DNA from: Paenibacillus donghaensis
Lineage (GTDB): Bacteria; Bacillota; Bacilli; Paenibacillales; Paenibacillaceae
Length of the DNA: 64,000 nucleotides
Reading direction: 5' to 3'
Assembly (NCBI RefSeq): GCF_002192415.1
Contig: NZ_CP021780.1
Coordinates: forward strand, 1,240,001 to 1,304,000
Of the stretch, positions 1-7,188 are shown in pieces. The notes beneath the pieces were generated by a model, which was not told the origin of the DNA, searched no databases, and was given only the letters and a program-made list of their open reading frames with translations. Every line of letters begins with the position of its first letter. Position 1 is the stretch's first letter. Both the position numbers and the translations under genes were made by a program.

Positions 1-2
1 AA

Positions 3-173
3 CGCATCATTGAGAACAGTAGTGAGGAAGGGGAATATGTAGTTGATTTTTTTGCGGGTAGCGGAGTGGTTCCGGAAGCAGCGGAGATCTTAAATCGACG
101 CTGGGATGCCTTCGAGGTGGACCCAGGGTGGTATGCGGTGTCTACTGAGCGAATGGAGGGCAAGTATACATAA
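3..173 (+). CDS. DNA methyltransferase, C-terminal end (partial)
   Basis: The gene enters from the left edge and only the last 56 codons are present. The visible part contains the sequence VDFFAGSGV, the FxGxG-type S-adenosylmethionine motif I that lies near the C-terminus in beta-class N4-cytosine/N6-adenine DNA methyltransferases. It is followed by a helix and the strand NRRWDAFEVDP, in which the acidic residue would contact the cofactor. The family (N6_N4_Mtase) and the SAM-dependent modification of DNA are inferred from these motifs; target specificity cannot be read. The reading frame is clean to the TAA stop. A decayed second copy of this same 3' end lies at 5060-7188, where an IS66-derived element has split it. 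Confidence 0.7.
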   Translation, partial: RIIENSSEEGEYVVDFFAGSGVVPEAAEILNRRWDAFEVDPGWYAVSTERMEGKYT

Positions 174-566
174 TAGATACTCTCTAACTTTTTGAGAACA
201 TTTTTATCGATATCTTTTCCTTATTGATAAATTTGGCCGGAACATTTATCTTGCTTTTGGTTGGATATTTTCTGAAACAACGAATTTCCATGTGGAGTAA
301 GTCTAACAAAACTTGATTAACAACCTTAGAATAACGGAAAGCATGTTCGCCGACTGTGGTTGGCCAAACATCATTATCAGCAACATTTTATCTGAAGGCA
401 GAAGTAGAAGACTACAATTATGTTCATTAGGATTTGTAATAGTACTAAGGCGAGGTGATATATCTATTGCCTCGCTTTAGTATATACAGAGGGAAATTAT
501 GTATGGACTGCCCCCAATAAACTAACACGGTCATATAGCTCATATTGTACGGGAGTGAGGATATTC
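174..566. other. Intergenic stretch without a clear gene
   Basis: No open reading frame with a start and ribosome site is seen. A short frame at about 199-315 reads as one hydrophobic segment followed by basic residues (ending MWSKSNKT), resembling the end of a small membrane or holin-like protein, but it has no ATG or Shine-Dalgarno site and is not called. Confidence 0.3.
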
Positions 567-716
567 ATGAAGATGTTTCTTTTATTTCTTGTTTTACTTT
601 TTTTGCATCAGTTAATTGATTATATTGATAAAAAGAAAAAGATTCGATTTAAACCCCTATGGGTGGGTGGGGCTACGTTCTTTACTTTATTGATTTATTT
701 TAATTTTTTTGATTAA
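567..716 (+). CDS. Small membrane protein, 49 aa
   Basis: An ATG at 567 follows a GGAGTGAGG Shine-Dalgarno site at about 6 nt. The 49-residue product has a hydrophobic segment at residues 3-16, a basic loop rich in lysine (IDKKKKIR) and a second hydrophobic segment at about 32-48, so it is probably a two-pass membrane peptide with the basic loop in the cytoplasm. A strong palindromic terminator follows 13 nt downstream, supporting a single-gene transcript. No family is recognised. It could be a toxin-like or stress peptide, but nothing in the sequence decides this. Confidence 0.5.
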   Translation: MKMFLLFLVLLFLHQLIDYIDKKKKIRFKPLWVGGATFFTLLIYFNFFD

Positions 717-729
717 TTCTCATTATATG

Positions 730-780
730 CCAAAAGAGAAATCTTCCCTTAATTGTATTTAAGGAAGATTTCTCTTTTGG
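730..780. terminator. Long perfect hairpin, probable terminator
   Basis: CCAAAAGAGAAATCTTCC and its complement form a stem of about 22 bp around a TTGTA loop. It starts 13 nt after the small membrane protein gene. The stem is A/T-rich with T-runs on both sides, so it may act in both directions. Confidence 0.65.
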
Positions 781-835
781 CTATATAGTCCTGCTTAGTA
801 TTGCATGTGCATTTAGTAAAGGGGGAAATAACCAA

Positions 836-985
836 AAGGAGAGGGAGTAACGAAGGGAAGGTGTGGGCTGTAGGAGCGAAAGCGTTCGCCTTTGCCCGCG
901 GATTTCATCCGCGAACAGCGGATAAAATCATAGAAATCTGCGGGCAACAGTGACCGGAAGTCCATACCTATCCCATAGTTACGAC
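836..985. repeat. Palindromic intergenic repeat element
   Basis: This noncoding block is GC-richer than its surroundings. It contains a small hairpin (GCGAA-AGCG-TTCGC, about 875-888) and a larger one whose arms GCCCGCGGATTTC and GAAATCTGCGGGC lie at 894-906 and 933-945. Its look is that of the dispersed palindromic elements common between Paenibacillus genes, but only one copy is in the window. The rest of the gap to 1214 is AT-rich and holds the cellulase leader. Confidence 0.45.
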
Positions 986-1214
986 CCACTCTTAGGTAAG
1001 ATACTTAAGTTCATCTTATATAGCATCCTATCAAGGTGCATCCAACCACCCCATATAGATAATCCAATTTATTGATACTTTTTAAGAAAATGTTAAGGAA
1101 TTATAAGGAAAATTTTACTTTACATTTAAAAAACCTAGCAGTAATATTATAAAAGTGTTAGCAATATGTGGAATGAAAGCCAGCAATTCATCAATGAATT
1201 AAAAGGAGGATACT

Positions 1215-2900
1215 ATGCTTAAAACAGTCAAAAGATCATGTATGTCACTCGCTCTAATCATTGCTATGGTGTTGTCAATCCTACCGATTCTACCGCAAGC
1301 ATCCGTTACAGCCGCTTCGTCCGATTATCCACATCTCATTGGTAATGCTAATGTGAAAAAGCCTTCTGTTGGAGGTAAGTTACAGGTACTTAATAAAAAT
1401 GGCGTGAAGACTTTAAGCGACAAAGATGGAAACCCGATTCAATTAAGAGGGATGAGCACCCACGGGTTACAGTGGTTTCCTGAAGTTGTGAATGCGAATG
1501 CTTTTGCAGCTCTTTCCAATGACTGGGGGGCAAACGTCATCCGCCTTGCCATGTATGTAGGTGAAGACGGCTATGCAACCAATCCAGCCGTTAAACAGTC
1601 CGTTATCAATGGAATCAACTATGCAATTGCCAATGATCTGTATGTCATTGTAGACTGGCATATGATTAATCCAGGAAACCCCAACGACAGTGTGTATTCT
1701 GGGGCACAAAGCTTCTTTAATGAAATCTCTAGTTTATACCCCAATAATAAAAACATCATTTATGAATTGTGCAATGAGCCTAACGGTGAAAATAACGGCG
1801 TATCCAATGATGCAGCTGGATGGGCTCAGGTAAAATCTTATGCAACGCCCATCGTCGAACTGTTAAGAAAGAAAGGAAATGACAATCTGATCATTGTCGG
1901 TTCTCCTTTCTGGAGTCAACGGCCTGATCTGGCAGCCGATAACCCCATTAATGACCTAAACACGATGTATTCGGTTCATTTTTATAGTGGTACCAATCCG
2001 GTATCCAATGTAGAAACGGATCGGAATAATGTAATGAGTAATGTAAGATATGCACTGAGCCATGGGGTTGGCGTATTTGCTACCGAATGGGGAACCAGCC
2101 TTTCAACGGGTAATACCGGACCCTATTTGGCGAAAGCTGACGCGTGGTTAAATTTCCTTAATCAGAACAACATAAGCTGGATTAATTTTTCACTCTGTAA
2201 TAAGGACGAAGTAGCCTCAGCGTTAAATAGCTCTACAAATCTCAATCCCGGTAGTGATAAAGTATGGTCCGAGAATGAATTAACTAAATCAGGCCAATAT
2301 GTACGTGCCCGTATTAAAGGTCTCGATTATGCCACACCAGAGGAACCCCAACCCAATAAGCCCACCCCCCCATTAGACTTCTCTTCTGGTTTCTGGGATT
2401 TTAATGATGGGACTACACAAGGCTTTGGCATTAATGCAGACAGTCCGATTACGGCTGTTCAGATAGAAAATGTGAATAAAGCATTGCAACTTCGCGGACT
2501 GAAAACCTCTGGCAGCATTGATTTATCGGAAGGTAACTTCTGGGCAAATGCCCGTCTTTCCGCCGATGTCTGGGGGTATTCAATTAATATCTATGGGCAT
2601 ACAAAACTTACTATGGATGTTATATCGCCCACACCAACTAATGTATCCATAGCGGCTATTCCTCAGAGCAATAGTCATGGATGGGAAAACCCAACAAGAG
2701 CGGTGCGTGTCAGTACCAATCAATTTGTTGCACAACCCGGTGGCACCTATAAAGCAACCTTGACGATTTCGTTTAACGATAGTCCCAATTTCAAAATCAT
2801 AGCTACGGATTCTAGTGATAGTATCGTAAGGAATTTGCTGTTATTTGTTGGCTCAAGCTCCGATAACGTTTCTTTGGATAATATCAAATTTGTAAAATAA
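1215..2900 (+). CDS. Secreted GH5 endo-1,4-beta-glucanase with CBM17/28-like module
   Basis: This 561-aa secreted enzyme should hydrolyse internal beta-1,4-glucosidic bonds of cellulose outside the cell. A Sec signal peptide covers residues 1 to about 34 (KR, a hydrophobic core, then VTAAS). The glycoside hydrolase family 5 (subfamily 2-like) barrel spans about 50-370. The acid/base is Glu188 in the NEP motif and the nucleophile is Glu291 in FATEWGTS; His255 of VHFYSG is also in its family position. A proline-rich linker ([11 protein letters not shown]) leads to a C-terminal beta-sandwich of about 180 residues that resembles carbohydrate-binding modules of families 17/28. The ATG is preceded by AAAGGAGG. 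The gene stands alone, with a terminator at 2983. It is AT-rich compared with the housekeeping part of the window. Confidence 0.93.
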   Translation: MLKTVKRSCMSLALIIAMVLSILPILPQASVTAASSDYPHLIGNANVKKPSVGGKLQVLNKNGVKTLSDKDGNPIQLRGMSTHGLQWFPEVVNANAFAALSNDWGANVIRLAMYVGEDGYATNPAVKQSVINGINYAIANDLYVIVDWHMINPGNPNDSVYSGAQSFFNEISSLYPNNKNIIYELCNEPNGENNGVSNDAAGWAQVKSYATPIVELLRKKGNDNLIIVGSPFWSQRPDLAADNPINDLNTMYSVHFYSGTNPVSNVETDRNNVMSNVRYALSHGVGVFATEWGTSLSTGNTGPYLAKADAWLNFLNQNNISWINFSLCNKDEVASALNSSTNLNPGSDKVWSENELTKSGQYVRARIKGLDYATPEEPQPNKPTPPLDFSSGFWDFNDGTTQGFGINADSPITAVQIENVNKALQLRGLKTSGSIDLSEGNFWANARLSADVWGYSINIYGHTKLTMDVISPTPTNVSIAAIPQSNSHGWENPTRAVRVSTNQFVAQPGGTYKATLTISFNDSPNFKIIATDSSDSIVRNLLLFVGSSSDNVSLDNIKFVK

Positions 2901-2982
2901 AACTTGCAGCGCTATTGTCAACCACTAATTTTAAGATTGAGCCACTTTTAAAGTACAGAAAAACAGTATTATCATCCCTATT

Positions 2983-3017
2983 TAAACCCTCTTGATCATA
3001 CAGAGGGTTTTTCACTT
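2983..3017 (+). terminator. Terminator of the cellulase gene
   Basis: AAACCCTCT and AGAGGGTTT form a stem with a short loop, followed by a T-rich tail. It lies about 80 nt after the cellulase stop. Confidence 0.8.
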
Positions 3018-3120
3018 TTTTAAGTGGATTATATAGCTCATTCACGTAGTTGACCATTGTTCAATTTGAGTCTACTATTATCTAGAAGTAAATCCTAAAA
3101 TTTGGTTTTTTCTGGAGGCG

Positions 3121-4521
3121 GTGCTTGTTTTGGAACCAGAGAATCTAATTCGTGAGTCATTATCAAGATTTATGAGAGACAATAAACTGAATCACTCACA
3201 ATTTATGGAACAATCAGGACTTAATTCGGGCACGCTAAGTCACATCTTAAAGGGCAGCAAGCCTATTTCATTCAGACAATTAGCTGCTATAACGGAAGGC
3301 ATGGGCTTAGCAGAGGACTACTTTTTTGAAGCATATGTAGTAGAATGTTTCGCCTTTTCAGCTTCTATGCGGCGGATTCGTCCATTTATACATCGCTGCG
3401 CGGAGTTGGATCGACTTAATTGTATCGAACGGATTGCACACAGACTACTGGACGATCTCTCCTATTCAGCCGCACTCTTTGATATTGCCGAAGACTTATT
3501 TGTCAGGAATCAGTGGAAGGCTGCAGCACTAATCTATGCCAATGTGGGTGAAGGCGAGAAGTACCAGCATTCGGAACGTCTGGCAGTATGTCAATACCGA
3601 TTATTTGTGATTGGGTTAGGAGAGGATCTGGACGAGAATTTAAGGGCGGCCAACCAATTCGAACCATATGTGAATCGTCTGGATGAGGCTAACCAACTCG
3701 AAGCTCTGAAGCAATTGATGCATGTCTTTGGTTTGGTTCATAAATGGGTTAAGGTCGATGCATTAGCCATGGAAATGCATAGGGTGGCAACAATTCAGTA
3801 TGAGTTGCAAAATTCTGAGCTTAGCGATAAAGACTGTAGACGAAAAGGTCGCCCATTGTATTATTATATTCTCTATGCCTGCCTTGCACGTTCAAAGGCC
3901 AGTGAAGAGTGTGGAGATTACAAACGGGCATTAGAATTTGTAGCGCTATATTCTAATGGAGAAAGTTGGGTGCAAGAGAAAACCGAAGAATCCAGACGGA
4001 TTATTGCACAATTCTCTGAATGGGCCATTGCCAATACGTATCTTTACCGCCTAATGTCCGGAGATGTGGAAGTGATAGATGAATATGGGAATTACATTGC
4101 ATCTCAGGAAGATGAAATTTTCGTTGCTATACGATTTATGGTGCAAGCAGCAAATAGATATGGATGTAATATAGATAGCATCCTGGAGCGTTTCTCAGCA
4201 TACATACCTTATCAATCGGACAAGACAGATTTTGGAGAATATAAACTGGCTATCCTACAAGAGGGATACGCACAATTTCTGAGCGATCTTGCAGTGTATC
4301 GCCTTAATCAGAATCAAGATTATGCAATAAAATATATTTTAAAAAGTTTGGAGTTATCGATTAGAATAAATAGTAGTAAGAATATAATTACATGTATGTC
4401 ACTTTTTGAACAGTACAGGGATCGTGCTGATCTTGAAACAAAGAAGGAATTCAAAAAACTATCGAAGGGAGTGCATCTAATCAATGAGAAAAAAAGCGTT
4501 GTTCTTCTGGGTTCTCTGTAG
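3121..4521 (+). CDS. AimR/Alo-like (RRNPP) peptide receptor, HTH plus TPR-like helices
   Basis: The 466-aa cytoplasmic protein begins with an XRE-type helix-turn-helix (about residues 8-60; the LNSGTLSHILKG stretch is a typical recognition helix). The remaining 400 residues read as alternating helices of TPR-like character. This is the layout of RRNPP receptors that bind a re-imported signalling peptide, and it is closest in feel to the AimR-like (Alo) receptors of Paenibacillus. It ends in an overlap with a 33-codon gene for a secreted peptide (4484-4585), the receptor-then-peptide order of such systems. The GTG at 3121 sits only 2 nt from GGAGG; the TTG at 3130 is an equally possible start. 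DNA targets are not known. A clade with a non-peptide ligand cannot be excluded. Confidence 0.75.
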   Translation: MLVLEPENLIRESLSRFMRDNKLNHSQFMEQSGLNSGTLSHILKGSKPISFRQLAAITEGMGLAEDYFFEAYVVECFAFSASMRRIRPFIHRCAELDRLNCIERIAHRLLDDLSYSAALFDIAEDLFVRNQWKAAALIYANVGEGEKYQHSERLAVCQYRLFVIGLGEDLDENLRAANQFEPYVNRLDEANQLEALKQLMHVFGLVHKWVKVDALAMEMHRVATIQYELQNSELSDKDCRRKGRPLYYYILYACLARSKASEECGDYKRALEFVALYSNGESWVQEKTEESRRIIAQFSEWAIANTYLYRLMSGDVEVIDEYGNYIASQEDEIFVAIRFMVQAANRYGCNIDSILERFSAYIPYQSDKTDFGEYKLAILQEGYAQFLSDLAVYRLNQNQDYAIKYILKSLELSIRINSSKNIITCMSLFEQYRDRADLETKKEFKKLSKGVHLINEKKSVVLLGSL

Positions 4522-4585
4522 TGTTGTGACTGTGGTTTCTACACCGGGGATAATCGCACCTATGACACATGGATGGGGGACGTAA
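4484..4585 (+). CDS. Phr/AimP-like secreted signalling peptide precursor, 33 aa
   Basis: The 33-residue product has a basic start (MRKK), a hydrophobic core (LFFWVLCSVVTVV) and a polar tail ending APMTHGWGT, the shape of an exported pro-peptide whose last 5-8 residues become the mature signal. The gene overlaps the 3' end of the receptor gene by 38 nt in another frame, with AAGGGAG about 12 nt before the ATG, and a terminator follows directly. A C-terminal HG(W/R)G motif is, as I recall, typical of Alo peptides from Paenibacillus. The mature form (for example THGWGT) and its binding to the neighbouring receptor are inferences. Confidence 0.7.
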   Translation: MRKKALFFWVLCSVVTVVSTPGIIAPMTHGWGT

Positions 4586-4598
4586 TTAAAGAGTAAAC

Positions 4599-4637
4599 TA
4601 AAAAGGGCGTTCCTGATTCTAGGGATCGTCCTTTTTT
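4599..4637 (+). terminator. Terminator of the receptor/peptide unit
   Basis: AAAGGGCGTTCC pairs with GGGATCGTCCTTT across an 8-nt loop and is followed by a run of T. Confidence 0.75.
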
Positions 4638-4780
4638 CATACCCTGATAGCAAACTTAGCACGGGTTTAAGCCCGGACTGGATCAAGAATTGCGGTTCAC
4701 CACCTAATGATTACATGTGTCTTCTGGGTCTGATGCAATTATTTGGCATAAAAACCTAGAATATCACAAGGGGCGAACCA

Positions 4781-4951
4781 ATGAAAGGCGATTCGATGTT
4801 AATTCAAATTCGTATTGAGCAGGAACGGCAAGAGATGTATCTGCTGGTGGGAAAATACGGCGATCTTGCACATCCGAAAGTCATTAAGCAATCCATACTA
4901 CTGGACGATCTAATCAATCAGTATAATAACAAAGATGATAAGGGAAAATAA
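4781..4951 (+). CDS. Spo0E-like aspartyl-phosphate phosphatase, 56 aa
   Basis: The small protein fits the Spo0E family, whose members are short helical hairpins that dephosphorylate Spo0A~P and so delay sporulation. The family signature S-x-x-L-D-x-x-I is present as SILLDDLI near residue 40, preceded by a helix rich in charged residues (EQERQEMYLLV). AAGGGG lies 9 nt before the ATG at 4781; an in-frame ATG at 4796 is an alternative. It lies 200 nt after the peptide-signalling pair and points the same way, separated from it by a terminator, so it is transcribed separately. A link between the peptide system and sporulation timing is suggested only by proximity. Confidence 0.75.
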   Translation: MKGDSMLIQIRIEQERQEMYLLVGKYGDLAHPKVIKQSILLDDLINQYNNKDDKGK

Positions 4952-5116
4952 CAAAAGCCAATTGCTGAGCAATCGACATTGCCTACTACAGTTTCCCTTT
5001 ATTCTAATAAAGTATAAAGAACAAAAAGTGGCTGTTAGTTTCGCTTGATATCCTTAGGTGAGAATAGTAGTGAGGTAGGCGAATATGTAGTGGATTCTTT
5101 AGGTAGCGGAGTGGCT

Positions 5117-5124
5117 CTTGAAGT
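5117..5124. repeat. Left target-site duplication CTTGAAGT
   Basis: The eight bases directly before the left end of the IS66-like element are repeated perfectly at 7087-7094. Eight base pairs is the duplication length of the IS66 family. Confidence 0.85.
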
Positions 5125-5180
5125 GTAAGCGTCAAAAAGCCCCCACCTTGAAATTAAGATGAGGGCTATCTGACGCTTGC
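5125..5180 (-). terminator. Left-end hairpin of the IS66-like element
   Basis: Read leftward, GCCCTCATCTT and AAGGTGGGGGC form a stem followed by TTTTT. This is a terminator for genes transcribed toward the left end, where tnpC would stop. Outer arms GCAAGCGTCA/TGACGCTTAC extend the palindrome. Confidence 0.6.
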
Positions 5181-5287
5181 TTCAATCCGGATTATCGAGG
5201 AACATTTTAAAGAACAGATTGAGTTCGAATTAAGTGATACATTCAAAAAAACGGATTAAGCGTAGGATGATTATTGAACACTAAAAC

Positions 5288-5452
5288 GCAGAGATGAAGA
5301 GATTCCACGGTATGCATACAGCCAGATACCGGGGGCTCTCCCGTATGCGATTACAAGCCTACCTAACTGCATTCGTAGTAAATGTAAAACGGATGGTGAA
5401 ATTAAAAGAGCAAGAGCAGCCCACCCTTGGAGGATGGACTGCTTTTATTTAG
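5288..5452 (+). pseudogene. Transposase C-terminal remnant (IS1182/IS5-like DDE)
   Basis: About 54 codons are open from after a TAA to a TAG at 5450. The translated tail reads KRFHGMHTARYRGLSRMRLQ, then AYLTAFVVNVKRMVKL. The R-a-R-Y-r-G-L-x-k-v-x-x-Q pattern followed by a basic helix is the usual end of IS1182-type and related DDE transposases. No upstream catalytic part is present, so this is a dead fragment inside the IS66-like element. A stem (AGCAGCCCACCC/GGATGGACTGCT) with a T-tail overlaps its last codons at about 5415-5450 and may be a terminator. Confidence 0.6.
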
Positions 5453-5518
5453 GGATATCTGTTTATCAATTCGATCTGTATTTTATACCAAGTCATGGTT
5501 TTTTACAAGGCTCTCCTG

Positions 5519-6190
5519 TCAGCGCCATGCTACAAGCTTTTCCATATCACTTCTCGTTTTGGCACGCTTTGGCTCTTCTTGCTGGTAGCCTAACGCCATC
5601 ATTACAGCACTTTGAAAGTTTCCGTTCTCCAGCAGGCCTTCATCTGCCAGTATGCGGTCAACTTCCGCATTATCAAATCCCTCAATTGGGCATGAATCAA
5701 TGCCGATTAACGCTGCAGCCGTCATCATATTGCCTAATGCAATATATGCTTGCTTTGCGGACCACTCATACAGCAGCCGCTCATCGTCCAGCAAGCCGCG
5801 CACTTGTTGAACATCCTTTAAAGCACCGGATATATATTGTACAACCTCCTCCGGCATTTGCTGTACTTGTCTCATATGATCCAGCACATAAGGGGAATTA
5901 TACTGAACATTTGTTCTGGCCAAAATAATAACAAAATGGCTGGCAGTGTCCAGTTGTCCTTGTGCCCCAAGCGCTAACTGCTTGAGTTTGTTCCTAAGTT
6001 GGCGATTTTGCACCACGACAAATTTCCACGGCTCAAGGCCGAGGGAACTTGGCGACAATCTGCCTGCTTCCAAAACATACTGAGCATCCAAGTCGCTTAT
6101 TAACCGAGTCGAGTCAAACACTTTTGTCGCATGTCTGTTCTGTAATGCTGCCAGCACCTGTTCTTTGCTGATTTCTCTCATGGTAATCAT
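5519..6190 (-). CDS. NAD(P)H-dependent nitroreductase family protein
   Basis: This FMN-binding oxidoreductase of about 223 residues belongs to the NfsB/YdgI-like nitroreductase family, which reduces nitroaromatics or quinones with NAD(P)H in the cytoplasm. Visible hallmarks are the N-terminal RHATKVFD segment (the R-h-s-x-R-x-F region), SPSSLGLEPWKFVVV (FMN and active-site region), AYIALGNMMTAAALIGIDSCPIEGFD, and a final lobe with MALGYQ. The ATG at 6190 has GGGAG at a good distance; the upstream GTG at 6196 would be too close to it. The gene is divergent from an HxlR regulator, with a 30-bp palindrome between them, a common arrangement for inducible detoxification genes. Both genes lie inside the IS66-derived element. 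Confidence 0.88.
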   Translation of the reverse strand: MITMREISKEQVLAALQNRHATKVFDSTRLISDLDAQYVLEAGRLSPSSLGLEPWKFVVVQNRQLRNKLKQLALGAQGQLDTASHFVIILARTNVQYNSPYVLDHMRQVQQMPEEVVQYISGALKDVQQVRGLLDDERLLYEWSAKQAYIALGNMMTAAALIGIDSCPIEGFDNAEVDRILADEGLLENGNFQSAVMMALGYQQEEPKRAKTRSDMEKLVAWR

Positions 6191-6224
6191 ATTCACACTC
6201 TCCCTTGTTTGTTGTTCGAAAAAA

Positions 6225-6254
6225 TATTATATGATAAAATATTATCGTATAATA
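6225..6254. promoter_or_regulatory. Imperfect 30-bp palindrome, probable HxlR operator
   Basis: TATTATATGATAAAATATTA continues to TAATA as a near-perfect inverted repeat, with 26 of 30 positions symmetric. It lies between the divergent nitroreductase and HxlR genes and overlaps the AT-rich promoter area. Binding by the adjacent HxlR protein is inferred from position. Confidence 0.6.
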
Positions 6255-6340
6255 GTATATAAAAGCTTCGTTACAGCATTTCTACGCTATAACTAGAGCG
6301 TAAGTATGTCATTGGATACTGAGCGAAAGAGGTGGCGATT

Positions 6341-6694
6341 ATGCCATATACAAATGAAATTCTGGAAGTATGCGGTTTCACCAGTGCCCAAAAGATTTTA
6401 TCGGGCAAGTGGTCTATGCTGATTATTTTGTTTTTGAGTGAAAAAACCATGCGCTTTAATGAAATTCAACGCTTATTTCCAGACATTACACATGCTACAT
6501 TGACCAAGCAGCTGCGAATACTGGAGGGCTACGGCATTGTAGAGCGAACCGTCTATTCCCAAATACCGCCAAAGGTTGAATATGCATTGAGCGATATCGG
6601 CATGCAGCTCAAACCCATCCTAGACTCCGTCATGTTATGGGGAGAGACATACAAAAAGCACCAAACCCAACCGGCATCAGCCACAAAAGCCTGA
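6341..6694 (+). CDS. HxlR-family winged-helix transcriptional regulator
   Basis: The 117-aa protein is a typical MarR/HxlR-type DNA-binding regulator. It has KILSGKWSMLIILFLSEK at the start, the helix-turn-helix around MRFNEIQRLFPDITHATLTKQL, and the wing RTVYSQIPPKVEYALSDIG, all hallmarks of the HxlR domain. An N-terminal cysteine (EVCGF) occupies the position used for redox or electrophile sensing in some members. AGAGGTGG lies a few bases before the ATG at 6341; the GTG at 6332 would overlap that site. It is divergent from the nitroreductase gene and probably controls it and itself through the palindrome at 6225. Confidence 0.88.
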   Translation: MPYTNEILEVCGFTSAQKILSGKWSMLIILFLSEKTMRFNEIQRLFPDITHATLTKQLRILEGYGIVERTVYSQIPPKVEYALSDIGMQLKPILDSVMLWGETYKKHQTQPASATKA

Positions 6695-6698
6695 AGAA

Positions 6699-6746
6699 GT
6701 AAATGTCAAAAAGCCTCCCCACCTTGAAATCAAGATGTGGGGGGTA
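6699..6746 (-). repeat. Internal copy of the IS66 left-end sequence
   Basis: GTAAATGTCAAAAAGCCTCC matches the left end at 5125 and carries the same hairpin followed, leftward, by TTTTT. It overlaps the end of tnpA, so 6699-7086 could be read as a 388-bp solo-tnpA unit nested inside the larger element. Confidence 0.7.
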
Positions 6747-7005
6747 ATTTAATTTGTATGGAAGCTCGACCTACATTTACGATCAACATATTATCTTGTT
6801 TGTTTAGCTCAACGGGTGCTGTTTCAATAGCTATCCATTGTTTAGATTTTTTAGCTACCGGTTCTGTATTGCGCTTATATAGCCAATATTTAAAACGCTC
6901 TTTATTCACATCGTTGGCTTTACACCAAGCCGTTACTCCCATCCCGCTGGATTTAAAGCTATCGACTCGTGCTTTCCATTCGTTTCTATATTCAATTTTA
7001 GTCAT
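6730..7005 (-). CDS. tnpA: IS66 family accessory protein TnpA
   Basis: The 91-aa protein matches the small first ORF of IS66 elements, which carries a helix-turn-helix and helps the TnpC transposase. The diagnostic stretch is WKARVDSFKSSGMGVTAWCK, followed by ANDVNKERFKYWLYK, then a basic linker and a C-terminal beta segment (LIVNVGRASIQI). GAAGGAGG precedes the ATG at about 9 nt. It reads leftward from the right end, as tnpA should, but its partners tnpB and tnpC are missing. Its length is slightly short but within the family range. Confidence 0.85.
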   Translation of the reverse strand: MTKIEYRNEWKARVDSFKSSGMGVTAWCKANDVNKERFKYWLYKRNTEPVAKKSKQWIAIETAPVELNKQDNMLIVNVGRASIQIKLPPTS

Positions 7006-7086
7006 AAGAAAACCATCCTCCTTCGAATGGAATCATTTTCTCATGATATTGAGACAAGTTCTAGGTGGGGATTATTGTACGCTTAC

Positions 7087-7094
7087 CTTGAAGT
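7087..7094. repeat. Right target-site duplication CTTGAAGT
   Basis: Perfect copy of 5117-5124, directly after the right inverted repeat of the IS66-like element. Confidence 0.85.
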
Positions 7095-7188
7095 AGCAGA
7101 AACCTTGAATCGTCGCTGGGAAGCCTACGAAGTGGCCTCAGGCTGAATTGCAGTTTCTACGGACTGAGTGGAGGCGAAACATACATAA

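Larger units (their letters stand above)
5125..7086. mobile_element. IS66-derived element carrying a nitroreductase/HxlR cassette
   Basis: The ends are imperfect inverted repeats: GTAAGCGTCAAAAAGCCCCC at 5125, and at 7086 the complement reads GTAAGCGTACAATAATCCCC. GTAAG-type ends are characteristic of IS66 elements. A perfect 8-bp duplication (CTTGAAGT) flanks the unit. Of the usual tnpA-tnpB-tnpC set only tnpA remains, at the right end. The space where tnpB and tnpC belong holds a transposase remnant of another family, a nitroreductase gene and a divergent HxlR regulator gene. A second, internal copy of the left-end sequence lies at 6699-6746. The unit probably moved as a non-autonomous element using tnpC supplied in trans; this is inference. 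Confidence 0.8.
5060..7188 (+). pseudogene. Decayed second copy of the methyltransferase 3' end, split by an insertion
   Basis: Positions 5060-5124 encode ENSSEVGEYVVD followed by a shortened motif, and 7095-7188 encode the continuation AETLNRRWEAYEV and then two in-frame stops before KHT. If the sequence 5125-7094 is removed, keeping one copy of the 8-bp duplication, the two parts join in frame into GSGVALEVAETLNRRW. This closely matches GSGVVPEAAEILNRRW of the intact 3' end at 3-173. The copy lacks its 5' part, has lost one residue of the FAGSG motif and carries nonsense codons, so it is not functional. Confidence 0.8.
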
